Assembly: GCA_035411585.1 (NCBI GenBank)
Contig: DAONTI010000020.1
Location: forward strand, 13,779-77,778
DNA: 64,000 nt
Direction of reading: 5' to 3'
DNA from: MWDV01 sp002070715
Lineage (GTDB): Bacteria > Verrucomicrobiota > Verrucomicrobiia > Limisphaerales > MWDV01
The translations under genes were made by a program, and so were the position numbers. Positions 25,196 through 34,427 of the stretch are shown here, in pieces. Every line of letters starts with the position of its first letter. The first letter of the stretch is position 1. Under the pieces are notes generated by a model, which was given only the letters and a program-made list of their open reading frames with translations, was not told where the DNA came from and searched no databases.

Positions 25196-26347
25196 TCAAT
25201 GCTGCAAGGCCTGCTGCAAATACGGCGCAAACAGCTTCGGTTCCAACAGAAAGGCGTCGTGCCCTTTGTCCGAGTGAACCGTGATCCAGATGGCGGGCAC
25301 GCGCGCCCGCTTGAGCAGTTTGATCAGTTTCTCCTGTTCGACCGGGGGAAACGAAAGATCGGAGTCAATGCTGAACACCAAAAATTGGTGGGACCGGCAG
25401 CGGTCAAAGGCTTCATTCAAATTGCTCGCCCCCGCCTCGGCCGCCAGATCGAACCATTGCCAGGCGTCCAGGATGCGCAGGTAGCTGTTGGCGTCGAACC
25501 GTTTCACGAATTTAACGCCCTGATAAAACATGTAGGATTCCACCGGATGGTTCATTTCGTACCAACCGTGGGGCGGTTTGTGGTTCATCACCTCGCCGCG
25601 CGCCCGTTCCCGCAACATCTCCAGTGACACAAAGGTCTTGTGCGCAATCCGCCGCGCCAGGGCCAGACCGGTGTCCGGCCGCGCTTTGCCGTAATAGGCG
25701 CCGCCTTTGAAATGAGGATCCGCCTCGATCGCGGTCACCTGCTCGAAGTTGATGATGCGGTTGTAGATCGTGGTTTCCGGTCCCGTGCCAATCGGAATCA
25801 CCGTGCGCACCCGGTCGGGATACCGCGTGGCCACCAGCAGACAGAGATACCCGCCGATGGAACCGCCGACGACCGCATGCACCCGATGCACACCCAAGGC
25901 ATCCAACAACCGCATCTGCGAATCCACGATGTCGCTCATGCGCAACACGGGAAAGGACGGCCCCCAGACTTTGCGGGTGCGGGGGTTGATTGAAGCCGGC
26001 CCGGTAGAGCCGTAACATCCCCCCAGATAGTTCACGCAAATCACGCAAAAAATTCGCGTGTCCAACGGCTTGCCGGGGCCGACAAAACCATCCCACCACC
26101 CCCGGTGGTTCTCCTCGGTCCAACGACCGTCCAGCCCGGGGACATCCGGGTTCAGACCGGCGGCATGTTGACTGCCGGTCATCGCGTGAAAAAGCAGGAT
26201 GACGTTCGATTTGTCGGAATTCATCCGACCGTACATCTCGTACGCGAGGGTGTACCGATCCAGTTCCCCTCCCACCCGAAGGTGCAGGGGATCCTTGCGG
26301 TCGTTGAACTCATAAAACCGCGTCTCAACTTTGCCAATACTACGCAT
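25196..26347 (-). CDS. metX: Homoserine O-acetyltransferase
   Basis: Alpha/beta-hydrolase acyltransferase activating homoserine with acetyl-CoA for methionine synthesis. 383 residues from ATG 26347. Seen: LLFHAMTGSQHAAG (oxyanion region), the strongly conserved VNYLGGCYGSTGPASINP, nucleophile Ser163 in GGSIGGYLCL, Asp in FSIDSDLSFPP, and His in SDKGHDAFLL. The nucleophile elbow reads GGSIGGYL where most MetX have GGSMGGMQ. Acetyl versus succinyl donor cannot be fixed from these motifs alone, but MetX with adjacent MetY favours acetyl. It follows metY on the same strand with a 197-base gap that carries its own promoter candidate. Confidence 0.94.
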   Translation of the reverse strand: MRSIGKVETRFYEFNDRKDPLHLRVGGELDRYTLAYEMYGRMNSDKSNVILLFHAMTGSQHAAGLNPDVPGLDGRWTEENHRGWWDGFVGPGKPLDTRIFCVICVNYLGGCYGSTGPASINPRTRKVWGPSFPVLRMSDIVDSQMRLLDALGVHRVHAVVGGSIGGYLCLLVATRYPDRVRTVIPIGTGPETTIYNRIINFEQVTAIEADPHFKGGAYYGKARPDTGLALARRIAHKTFVSLEMLRERARGEVMNHKPPHGWYEMNHPVESYMFYQGVKFVKRFDANSYLRILDAWQWFDLAAEAGASNLNEAFDRCRSHQFLVFSIDSDLSFPPVEQEKLIKLLKRARVPAIWITVHSDKGHDAFLLEPKLFAPYLQQALQH

Positions 26348-26380
26348 GTTTGCTTGGAAGTCGGAAATACAACCCGCCGC

Positions 26381-26408
26381 AGTGTAATCATCCCCACCCG
26401 AATGCCAA
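26381..26408 (-). promoter_or_regulatory. Candidate metX promoter (TTGGCA, 16 bases, TACACT)
   Basis: On the minus strand a -35 box TTGGCA (26408-26403) and a -10 box TACACT (26386-26381) are 16 bases apart. A start near 26375 would leave a leader of under 30 bases before the metX ATG. Both boxes match consensus at four of six positions or better, so metX may be transcribed independently of metY. Confidence 0.45.
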
Positions 26409-26544
26409 AAAAAATCCGCGTCCCGTCGCAACGGGGGAATGACCATGCCCGCCCAGCGGACCTCCCGAAGCTCCGGGGTTCTCCGGGCGTGCCGGCCAAT
26501 TGCCGTCAACCGTTCGGGCGGCCGCTCATGCGGACCTGCCGCAA

Positions 26545-27831
26545 TCAGACCGAGGCTTTCAACGCCTGATCCAGGTCGGCGAGGATATCGTCAATGTGCT
26601 CCAACCCAATGCTTAACCGCACCAAGTCGGGCGCGATCCCGCCGGCGCGTTGCTGCGCTTCATTGAGTTGCGAATGGGTTGTCGTCGCCGGGTGAATGGC
26701 CAGACTCTTGGCGTCGCCCACGTTGGCCAGGTGCGAAAACAGCTTGAGCGAATCAATGAACCGGGCGCCGGCTTCCGCGCCGCCCTTGATCCCGAAAACA
26801 ACCATCGAACCCCCTTTGCCCCGCAGATATTTCTGGTTGAGCGCGAACATCGGATCGTCCGGCAATCCCGGATAACGCACCCACACGACGCTCGGATGCG
26901 ACTGCAAATGTTTGGCCACCGCCAGGGCGTTCTGGCAATGGCGCTCAACCCGCAACGGCAACGTTTCGATCCCCTGCAGGAAGAACCAGGAATTATCCGG
27001 CGAAAGGCACGCGCCCAGATTGCGCAACGGCACCGTGCGCATGCGGAGAATAAACGCCAGCGGCTTGAGCGGTTCGGGCAAATCCAACCCCCAACGCAAG
27101 CCGTGATACGAGGTGTCTGGTGTCGTGTAGAGCGGATGCTTCCCGCCCGCCCAGTTGAACCGTCCGCCATCCACCACGATCCCCCCGATGCCCAAGCCGT
27201 GGCCGCCCAGCCATTTCGTCAACGCATGCACCACGATGTCCGCTCCGTGCGCGAGCGGCTGGGTGAGATACGGCGTCGAGAACGTGGCATCCACAACGAG
27301 CGGGATTCCGTGGGCTTGGGCGATTTTTGCCACCGCTTCCAAGTCGGTGATCTCCTGCGCGGGGTTGGAAAGCGTCTCGCAAAACAACGCCCGCGTTTTC
27401 GCATCAATGGCTTGGGCAAAATTCCGGGGATTATTCGGATCCACCCATTTCACCGTGATGCCCAGCTTGGGCAGGATATCGTTGAATTGCGTGTAAGTTC
27501 CCCCGTAGAGATTCCGCGCGCTGACGATGTTGTCGCCGGCCTCCGCCAGGTTGACGATGCTATTGAAAATGGCCGCCATGCCGGAGGCCGCGGCCAAGCC
27601 GCCCAGCTCGGGCGCGCCTTCCAGCAACGCCACGCGTTTCTCCAACACTTCGGTCGTGGGGTTCTGCAGTCGGGTATAAATGTTGCCCAGTTCGCGCAGC
27701 GCAAAAAGATTCGCGGCGTGCGCGGTGTTTTTGAAAACAAAAGAGGACGTGCGATGGATCGGGACGGCCCGGGATAACGTGACGGGGTCGGGTTGGGTGC
27801 CGCCGTGCAAACAGAGAGTCTCAAGTTTCAT
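26545..27831 (-). CDS. metY: O-acetylhomoserine aminocarboxypropyltransferase (O-acetylhomoserine sulfhydrylase)
   Basis: PLP enzyme making homocysteine from O-acetylhomoserine and sulfide, the direct sulfhydrylation route to methionine. 428 residues, the usual MetY length. Seen: TLCLHGGTQPDP at the N-terminus, the LQNPTTEVLEKRVALLEG block, the PLP-stacking and phosphate region AASGMAAIF, VVDATFSTPYLTQPL, PLP Lys206 in VHALTKWLGGHG, and the C-terminal SIGLEHIDDILADL. The DNA upstream has no recognisable SAM riboswitch. It forms a metY-metX pair with the acyltransferase gene downstream. Confidence 0.95.
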   Translation of the reverse strand: MKLETLCLHGGTQPDPVTLSRAVPIHRTSSFVFKNTAHAANLFALRELGNIYTRLQNPTTEVLEKRVALLEGAPELGGLAAASGMAAIFNSIVNLAEAGDNIVSARNLYGGTYTQFNDILPKLGITVKWVDPNNPRNFAQAIDAKTRALFCETLSNPAQEITDLEAVAKIAQAHGIPLVVDATFSTPYLTQPLAHGADIVVHALTKWLGGHGLGIGGIVVDGGRFNWAGGKHPLYTTPDTSYHGLRWGLDLPEPLKPLAFILRMRTVPLRNLGACLSPDNSWFFLQGIETLPLRVERHCQNALAVAKHLQSHPSVVWVRYPGLPDDPMFALNQKYLRGKGGSMVVFGIKGGAEAGARFIDSLKLFSHLANVGDAKSLAIHPATTTHSQLNEAQQRAGGIAPDLVRLSIGLEHIDDILADLDQALKASV

Positions 27832-27946
27832 AGTAGCGGAAGTTTAGTCGCGTCGGGCCCGGGTTGCAATGGAATCTCCGCCGAAGCTCTTGGGCATGTC
27901 GCCGCCCGGCCGCCGGAGTCTCCCGCCCTGACCGCGCTGCGGAACA

Positions 27947-29083
27947 TCAAATGCGGGCTGGTTTTTTCCTGGTTTTGACCGGTAACGGGCTCCGGCCCAA
28001 TAGAATCGAGGCGACGGTGTTCACCAGAAACAAGCCCACCGCCACCGCGTTCCCCGCCGCGCCCCAAGTTCGCCAAGTGGCCGCCCCCATCAAATCCCCC
28101 AGCAAACGTGCCACCAAAGAGGCGTGTAGCACGACCAACGGCGCGTAAGCGGTCCAACGATATTGCACTGATAAACCCAGCACTGCGGGAAAAATCACCG
28201 GCGCATGACCGAAGATCATGGAAAAGACAAAGCCGAGAAAAAATGAGTGTAACGTGGCGTCATAAACGACACCGCTGCTTTGCGGCCATTTCAAAACGGT
28301 CAACAGCGCCGTCAACGTCAGCCATCCGTGGCCGCTCAACAGGCAAATGGCCATGAACCGCGGCAGGCCGGGATGTCGGATGGTCCGCCACGCCAGATCG
28401 AAACGCAGCAACCACGCGGCAATGCCAAACAACGCCCCGCCGGTCAGCAACGCCCCGGCGCGCGGCGCCATCCAACCCGTGGTCAACCCCGCGCCCAACA
28501 GCGCCAGCGCGGTCGTCAACCAGGGTTTTGACCACGGAGACGGCTTTTGAAAACGCGTTAATTCGATGCGTTCACCCACAATGACCAGCAGCAGAAACGT
28601 CAGCCACCACAGCACCACCTGCGGCAGGGACTGTCCCCAGGCCCAAAGGGCGTTGCCGATCCCCCACGCCACCGCGCCGCAACCCATGACGGTATTGGCT
28701 AAATTCGGCTGGATTTGCACAATCCGCGCGGAGACCACCACGAACAACACGCTGCCCGCGGTTAACAGCCAACGGGGCCACGGCGCGAGCACGCCCGCCG
28801 CGATGGCCGCCGTGCTGACGCCCGCCAGCAGCGGCACGAGATAGGTCCAGAGCGACCGCAACCCCACCGCGCGTTCCAAGCTGATAACCGTGCCGAGAAA
28901 CCCACAGACCATCAACGGCCCGTGAAAACTGATCCAGTTGGCGTGCTGCACCGGCAAAGGCAGCGAGATGGGGACGCGCAGCAGTCCGCCCCAAACGCCG
29001 GTGACCAGACAACTCAAGCCGAGCAACAATAACCCGACCCGTCCGAGGCGGTGATGCAATCGCAGTGGACTTAAGGCATTCAT
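27947..29083 (-). CDS. NnrS-like multi-pass membrane protein
   Basis: 378-residue, very hydrophobic protein with about 11-12 membrane segments. The segment LHSFFLGFVFSMIFGHAPVIFPAVLG is typical of the NnrS family and its relatives, which have conserved His/Met residues in membrane helices and are linked to nitric oxide stress and heme-copper biology in denitrifiers. Other His residues lie at HANWISFHGPLMVCGF and SGHGWLTL. Whether this member binds heme or copper is unknown, and no denitrification gene is nearby. ATG 29083 is chosen because the upstream extension of the frame (to 29434) is Arg/Ser-rich and not protein-like. Confidence 0.75.
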   Translation of the reverse strand: MNALSPLRLHHRLGRVGLLLLGLSCLVTGVWGGLLRVPISLPLPVQHANWISFHGPLMVCGFLGTVISLERAVGLRSLWTYLVPLLAGVSTAAIAAGVLAPWPRWLLTAGSVLFVVVSARIVQIQPNLANTVMGCGAVAWGIGNALWAWGQSLPQVVLWWLTFLLLVIVGERIELTRFQKPSPWSKPWLTTALALLGAGLTTGWMAPRAGALLTGGALFGIAAWLLRFDLAWRTIRHPGLPRFMAICLLSGHGWLTLTALLTVLKWPQSSGVVYDATLHSFFLGFVFSMIFGHAPVIFPAVLGLSVQYRWTAYAPLVVLHASLVARLLGDLMGAATWRTWGAAGNAVAVGLFLVNTVASILLGRSPLPVKTRKKPARI

Positions 29084-29436
29084 GATGGCAGTCCTTCGCC
29101 AAGACCGCAGTTGACGCCTGCAAATATGGCGGGAACGACAGAAATGTCCCGCGAATTTCTGGAAAAGAACGGCACCCTTCACACGCCGGTCCGAAACACC
29201 ATGAATCCCCAGCCGTGAGCGCGATCCCCGCCGGACCGCCAATCGTAATGAGCAAAGACCAAAAAACTGCGGTTGCATGAACGCTCCGGAGGAACCGTTT
29301 GGTCCGGCGACGACTACCGACCGAATTGACTGAGACGCGCTGCTTACGACCGCCAGCCGGGACGGCGGACACACGCGCACCACCGGAGAATCCAATGGCG
29401 GTTTACACCGGCTTGGATTATCTTGGGCGCGCAAAT
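29084..29436. other. Divergent intergenic region
   Basis: 353 bases between the NnrS-like gene and the large secreted protein gene. It should contain both promoters. I see no coding region, repeat or clear promoter match. Confidence 0.45.
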
Positions 29437-32400
29437 ATGAAAAAGTTGCCCCGCGCAGGTGCCGCCGACATCCGGCACGCCAACCGTCAGAGAAAACCCG
29501 AACCTACCGCCTCCTGGTGGTTACTGGGATTTGTGCTGATGAGCCTGACGGCTTCCAGCCGCGCCGAGATTCGCCTCAACGAGTTCGTTGCCAGTAACGA
29601 AACTGGCTTGCGCACCGCGGCGGGTGTGGCGGCGGATTGGATCGAACTCTACAACGCGGGCACGAACGCCGTGGATCTGAGCGGCTGGTATCTCACCGAT
29701 CGCGCCCAGTCGCCGACCAAGTGGAGTTTTCCCGAGGGCGTCATCCTCCCGGCGGGCGAATATCTCGTGATCTTCGCCGACAGCTCCCCCGTGGCCTTCA
29801 CGAACAATGAGTTGCACGCCAACTTCAGTCTCTCGAAGGACGGCGAATACCTGGGCTTGATCCAGCCCGACGGCGTCACGGTGGAGGACGAATACGCGCC
29901 CGCGTTCCCGCCGCAATACCAGGATATTTCCTATGGCCGCGCCGCGCGTGAATACGAACGGGTCGGCGCGACCACCCCGGTGCGCTACCGCGTGCCCAAT
30001 GCGACGGGGAACGCCCCTTGGAAATCCGGCCGCGGTGGGTTGGGGTTCACCGGCACCAATGCCACCTTTACCGTGCGCTACTACGAGATGAAATCCAGCA
30101 TGACGGACGTGGATGTCGCCGAAAGGCGCATTGGCAACAGTCGCTATTGGAAAACGGACCGTCCCTATCCCCTCATTGAATCCCACGCGACGATTAATTT
30201 TCACGCCAATGGTTCAGCCGGTTATTTTGGCGACGACAAACCTTTCCCCGGCCATGCCTACATTGGCGAGGATCGGGATAATTTTGTGGTCGCCGCCGAC
30301 GGCGTCATTCATATTCCCGAAGCGGGCGCCTGGACCTTCGCTGTGGGCAGCGATGATGGTTTCCGGCTGCGCCTCACCGGGCACGGGGTGAATTTTGTCG
30401 GTGAATTTCCCAACCCGCGCGGGTTCGGCACCACCTTCTCGACTTTCAACTTTCCAGTGGCGGGCGATTATGCCCTGTCGCTCGTGTTCTACGAAAACGG
30501 CGGCTCCGCCTCACTAGAATTATCCGCCGCGCCCGGCATCCATACGGAATTCTCTTCCGCGGCGTTCCGGCTGGTGGGAGACGCCGAGGGCGGCCTGCGT
30601 CACGCGGGGGCCATCGGCGCGTATATCACCACCGACGTGGGCGACGACATGCGGGGGTTCAATGCCCGGCTCGACGCGGAATGGATTTTTTCGTTGAACG
30701 CGCCCTGGCCGGAGGACCATACGGCCTTGCTGTTGGTGCGTTGCGCGGACGGGTTTTCCGCCTCGCTCAACGGGACGCCGTTGGCCGAACTGAATCTGCC
30801 GCCAACACTGCGGTGGAACAGCGCCGCCACCGCCACGCGCACGACGGAGGAAGCGCTGCAACCGCTTGTGTTTGCGGTGCCCCCCTCAGCTTTTGTCATC
30901 GGCACCAACGTCCTCGCCATCGTGGCCCTGAACAACACCTGGCTGGATCCCGAGTTTCTCATTCAACCCCGGCTCATCGAATTCACGTCGCCCAATGAAC
31001 CGGGGTTTTTCGCAACCCCCACCCCCGGAAGTGCGAATCAAACCCCGCTCAACGCCCCTACCCCCATCGTTGCCGCCAGTGAACCGCGCGGATTCAAAAC
31101 CGCGCCTTTCAGTGTCACCCTTACTTCCGCCGTGCCGAATGTGGAAATCCGCTATACCCTGGACGGCCGCGTTCCCCAGGCGAATTCCCCGCTCTACACC
31201 GGGCCTTTGCCGATCAACGCCACCACGACTCTCCGGGCTGCGGTGGTGGATCCGGAGAGTGTGCAGCAGAACGTGACCACCGTCACCTGGCTCTTCCTGG
31301 AGGATGTGCTCCGGCAAGGCGACACTCCACCGCCCGGCTGGCCCGGCAATCGCGCCGTGAACAATCATGCCATGGAATATGGCATGCGACAGGCCATCGT
31401 GAACAGTGATGGCGCGCGCCTGCGGCAGGGCATGACCAACCGCATCCCGTCGCTTTCCATCGTCACCGATCTGGCTCATCTGTTCAACGCCCAGACCGGC
31501 ATCTACGTGAACCCGGGCAACGACGGCCGCGCCTGGGAACGCCCGGTCTCGGTGGAGTTGATTGACCCTGTCCACGGCAGCACGAACGAATTCCAGATCA
31601 ACGCCGGGCTGCGCATCCGCGGCGCTTACAGCCGCAGCAGCAATAACCCCAAACACTCCTTCCGCCTTTTCTTCCGGTCCGACTACGGCTCGGGTCGGCT
31701 GCGCTTCCCGCTTTTCGGAGAGGAAGGCGCAGATTCGTTCGACAAAGTGGATTTGCGCTGCTCCCAGAATTTTTCGTGGGCTTTTGAAAACAGCGATCGT
31801 GAAACCTTCGTGCGCGAAACTTTTTCCCGCGATGTCCAGCGTGACATGGGCATGCCCTACACGCGCAGCCGCTATTACCACCTTTACCTCAATGGCCAAT
31901 ACTGGGGGCTTTACCAAACCCAGGAGCGCGGGGACGCCGACTTTGCCAAAACTTACCTGGGCGGCAGCGCCGAGGATTGGGACTGCATCAAGACGAGTCA
32001 CCCGGGCTATGTGACCACGGCGAGCGACGGAAATTTCGACGCCTTTTACGCGTTCCATCAACTGGCGGTGAGCCAAGGCTTTACGGGGCCTTACACCGCC
32101 AATTATCCGCGCGTCAAAGGCCTGAATCCCGACGGCACCCCCAATCCGGCTTACCCGATGTATTTGGACGAGGACAACCTCATCGTTTGCATGTTGTCCG
32201 CCTACTACTCCGGCGACCCCGATTCACCCGTGTCCATCTGGGGCGGTTTCCCGAACAACATGTATGCCCTGTTCAACCGGGTCACCCCCTCGGGCTTCAA
32301 ATGGCTGCGCCATGACGCGGAACACTCGCTCGGTGCGAATACCGGTTTCGGGGTCACCGCAGATACCACCACGGCGGGCGCCAATTTTAATGAACGCAAC

Positions 32401-34272
32401 AAATTCAACCCCGCCACCCTGCACCTGCGCTTGAGCCAGCATCCGGACTATCGGCGGCGCTTTGCCGATCTGGTGCAAAAGCACCTTTTCGGCGACGGCC
32501 CTTTAACGCCCCAGAACGCGCAAAACCGGTTCCGCAGTCGAATGAACGAAATTGACCTGGCGATCATTGGCGAATCCGCCCGCTGGGGACGGGGCAAAAC
32601 GCGTGACGGCACCTGGCTGCCGGCCTGCAACGAAGTGCTTAACAACTACCTCAATCAACGCCGCGATATTGTGGTCAGCCAGTTTCGGGCGCGCGGTTGG
32701 TTTCCCACGGTCGTCGCGCCGGACTATTCGTTTATGAACCAGATGGTTCCGGTCGGCCAATCGCTGCGCATCAGCGCACCCACGACCTTCTATTTCACCA
32801 CCAACGGCGCTGATCCGCGGCTGCCCAGCGGCGGCATCCACCCGGCAGCCATCGCGGTTGTGGCGACCAATCCGTTCGTGGGCCCGCGCACCCTGATTCC
32901 GCGCGGCGCCACCTGGCGTTACTACGATCTGGGCGTCGAACCGCCGACGCTCAACGGACAGACCTGGCGCGCTCCGGGCTACCCCGCCGGCACTTGGCCC
33001 CAAGGCCCCGCCATTCTTGGCTTCGCCGGCACGGGAACGGTGAACCCGGTGGCCACCACCACGCGCCGGTACGTCAGCGGTTCGTCCGGGCCCCAAGTCA
33101 CCACCACCTACCTGCGCACGACGTTCACGCTGGATACCACCAACAACAATCCGCAACTGCTCATGGAAATTCTCCGCGACGATGGCGCGGTAGTGTACCT
33201 CAACGGCACGGAAATCCTGCGTGAAAACATGCCGGCCGGGGCGATTACTTACGCCACCTACTCGTCCAGCATTGTGGGGCCGCCGGCCCAAAATACCTAC
33301 TACAGCCGCACGGCTGCGGTGGCTCATCTGCTCCGTCCCGGCACCAACACGGTGGCGGTTTCCCTCCATCAATGTAATGCGGGCAGTACGGACTTGTACT
33401 TTGATTTCGCCTTGGTCCAACCCGGTGAGGCGGCTTGGATTGGCACTAATCTGGCGATCAGCAACAATCTCATCATCAAGGCGCGTGCGTTGTACAACGG
33501 GGAATGGAGCGCGCTCTCGGAAAACACCCTTACTGTGGAGCGCCCCCCGGACTATTACGCCCCCTTGCGCGTTACCGAACTCATGTACGCGCCGCCGGCA
33601 CCTCCTCCCGACAGCCCCTATGAGAGCAACGACTTCGCTTGGATTGAACTGCGCAACACTGGCGCCACGGCCCTGGACTTGGAGGGCGTCCGTTTCGCCG
33701 ACGGCATCAAACATACTTTTGCGCCGCTCTCGCTTGCGCCCGGCGCGCGTCTCGTGTTGGCGAAAAACCCTGAAGCTTTTGCCATCTATTATCCCACTCA
33801 GAACCTCCATCTGGTGGCGTGGGACGGCGGCAACCTGGCCCGGGGTGGCGAGTTGTTGACGCTGGAAACACCCGTCGGCAGCAATATCCTGAGCTTCACC
33901 TATTCCCGGCTTTGGTATCCCGAAACCTTCAACACCGGCCACACCCTCGTGGTCGTGGACCCGGCCGCCAAGGAACCGGCTTGGAGCACCGCCGACAATT
34001 GGCGTCCCAGCAACCTCGAAGGCGGCACCCCGGGACGTCCGGAAGTGCCCCGCTTCACCGCCGCCCAGTTGGCGCCGGACGGACAACTCGCGCTCGAAAT
34101 CGGTGCGGTGGAAGATCCGATCGAACTCTGGCACTCCATGGATCTGGAAAACTGGATGCCTTGCGCCAGCGACGCGTGGTCCCGGTCCGCCGACACGATC
34201 ATCGTGAATCTGCAACATCCGTCGCTCGCCGGGGCCGACCGCCGATTTCTCCAAATCCGCATCCCGGATTGA
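29437..34272 (+). CDS. Large secreted protein with two lamin-tail domains, CotH kinase-like domain and chitobiase-like domain
   Basis: 1611 residues from ATG 29437, chosen because a signal-type hydrophobic stretch (SWWLLGFVLMSLTASSRA) follows. Domain order by position: lamin-tail domain ~44-160 (EIRLNEFVASNETG, DWIELYNAG, LSGWYLTD); a beta-rich PA14-like segment ~240-370; a chitobiase/hexosaminidase C-terminal-like domain ~550-612 (VEIRYTLDGRVPQ); a CotH-type domain ~668-1090 (IPSLSIVTD, INAGLRIRGAYSR, KHSFRLFFR, YWGLYQTQERGD); a beta segment with YLNGTEILRENMP ~1200-1330; a second lamin-tail domain ~1376-1490 (RVTELMYAPP, AWIELRNTG, LDLEGVRFADG). The tail is ELWHSMDLENWMPC ... RRFLQIRIPD. 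CotH homologues phosphorylate secreted proteins in spore formers; activity here is not established. Confidence 0.85.
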   Translation: MKKLPRAGAADIRHANRQRKPEPTASWWLLGFVLMSLTASSRAEIRLNEFVASNETGLRTAAGVAADWIELYNAGTNAVDLSGWYLTDRAQSPTKWSFPEGVILPAGEYLVIFADSSPVAFTNNELHANFSLSKDGEYLGLIQPDGVTVEDEYAPAFPPQYQDISYGRAAREYERVGATTPVRYRVPNATGNAPWKSGRGGLGFTGTNATFTVRYYEMKSSMTDVDVAERRIGNSRYWKTDRPYPLIESHATINFHANGSAGYFGDDKPFPGHAYIGEDRDNFVVAADGVIHIPEAGAWTFAVGSDDGFRLRLTGHGVNFVGEFPNPRGFGTTFSTFNFPVAGDYALSLVFYENGGSASLELSAAPGIHTEFSSAAFRLVGDAEGGLRHAGAIGAYITTDVGDDMRGFNARLDAEWIFSLNAPWPEDHTALLLVRCADGFSASLNGTPLAELNLPPTLRWNSAATATRTTEEALQPLVFAVPPSAFVIGTNVLAIVALNNTWLDPEFLIQPRLIEFTSPNEPGFFATPTPGSANQTPLNAPTPIVAASEPRGFKTAPFSVTLTSAVPNVEIRYTLDGRVPQANSPLYTGPLPINATTTLRAAVVDPESVQQNVTTVTWLFLEDVLRQGDTPPPGWPGNRAVNNHAMEYGMRQAIVNSDGARLRQGMTNRIPSLSIVTDLAHLFNAQTGIYVNPGNDGRAWERPVSVELIDPVHGSTNEFQINAGLRIRGAYSRSSNNPKHSFRLFFRSDYGSGRLRFPLFGEEGADSFDKVDLRCSQNFSWAFENSDRETFVRETFSRDVQRDMGMPYTRSRYYHLYLNGQYWGLYQTQERGDADFAKTYLGGSAEDWDCIKTSHPGYVTTASDGNFDAFYAFHQLAVSQGFTGPYTANYPRVKGLNPDGTPNPAYPMYLDEDNLIVCMLSAYYSGDPDSPVSIWGGFPNNMYALFNRVTPSGFKWLRHDAEHSLGANTGFGVTADTTTAGANFNERNKFNPATLHLRLSQHPDYRRRFADLVQKHLFGDGPLTPQNAQNRFRSRMNEIDLAIIGESARWGRGKTRDGTWLPACNEVLNNYLNQRRDIVVSQFRARGWFPTVVAPDYSFMNQMVPVGQSLRISAPTTFYFTTNGADPRLPSGGIHPAAIAVVATNPFVGPRTLIPRGATWRYYDLGVEPPTLNGQTWRAPGYPAGTWPQGPAILGFAGTGTVNPVATTTRRYVSGSSGPQVTTTYLRTTFTLDTTNNNPQLLMEILRDDGAVVYLNGTEILRENMPAGAITYATYSSSIVGPPAQNTYYSRTAAVAHLLRPGTNTVAVSLHQCNAGSTDLYFDFALVQPGEAAWIGTNLAISNNLIIKARALYNGEWSALSENTLTVERPPDYYAPLRVTELMYAPPAPPPDSPYESNDFAWIELRNTGATALDLEGVRFADGIKHTFAPLSLAPGARLVLAKNPEAFAIYYPTQNLHLVAWDGGNLARGGELLTLETPVGSNILSFTYSRLWYPETFNTGHTLVVVDPAAKEPAWSTADNWRPSNLEGGTPGRPEVPRFTAAQLAPDGQLALEIGAVEDPIELWHSMDLENWMPCASDAWSRSADTIIVNLQHPSLAGADRRFLQIRIPD

Positions 34273-34427
34273 TCGGGAAAGACCTCCCCCTCATCCGAAA
34301 GTTTGGGAATCAAATCCCGCCTGCCAACTCCGGCGCAACGCGGCAAGGTTTCTGACCAGCTCCGCGGGCCACGGCATCTGCGGATTTGACCCTTGGTTGG
34401 GGGTCTCTTAAACTCCCGGCAACGTAT

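Noticed and set aside
27832..27946. A SAM riboswitch in the metY leader
   Set aside because: GC hairpins and a GCAACC word exist, but the conserved SAM-I, SAM-II or SAM-IV core is not recognisable. A covariance-model scan would settle it.
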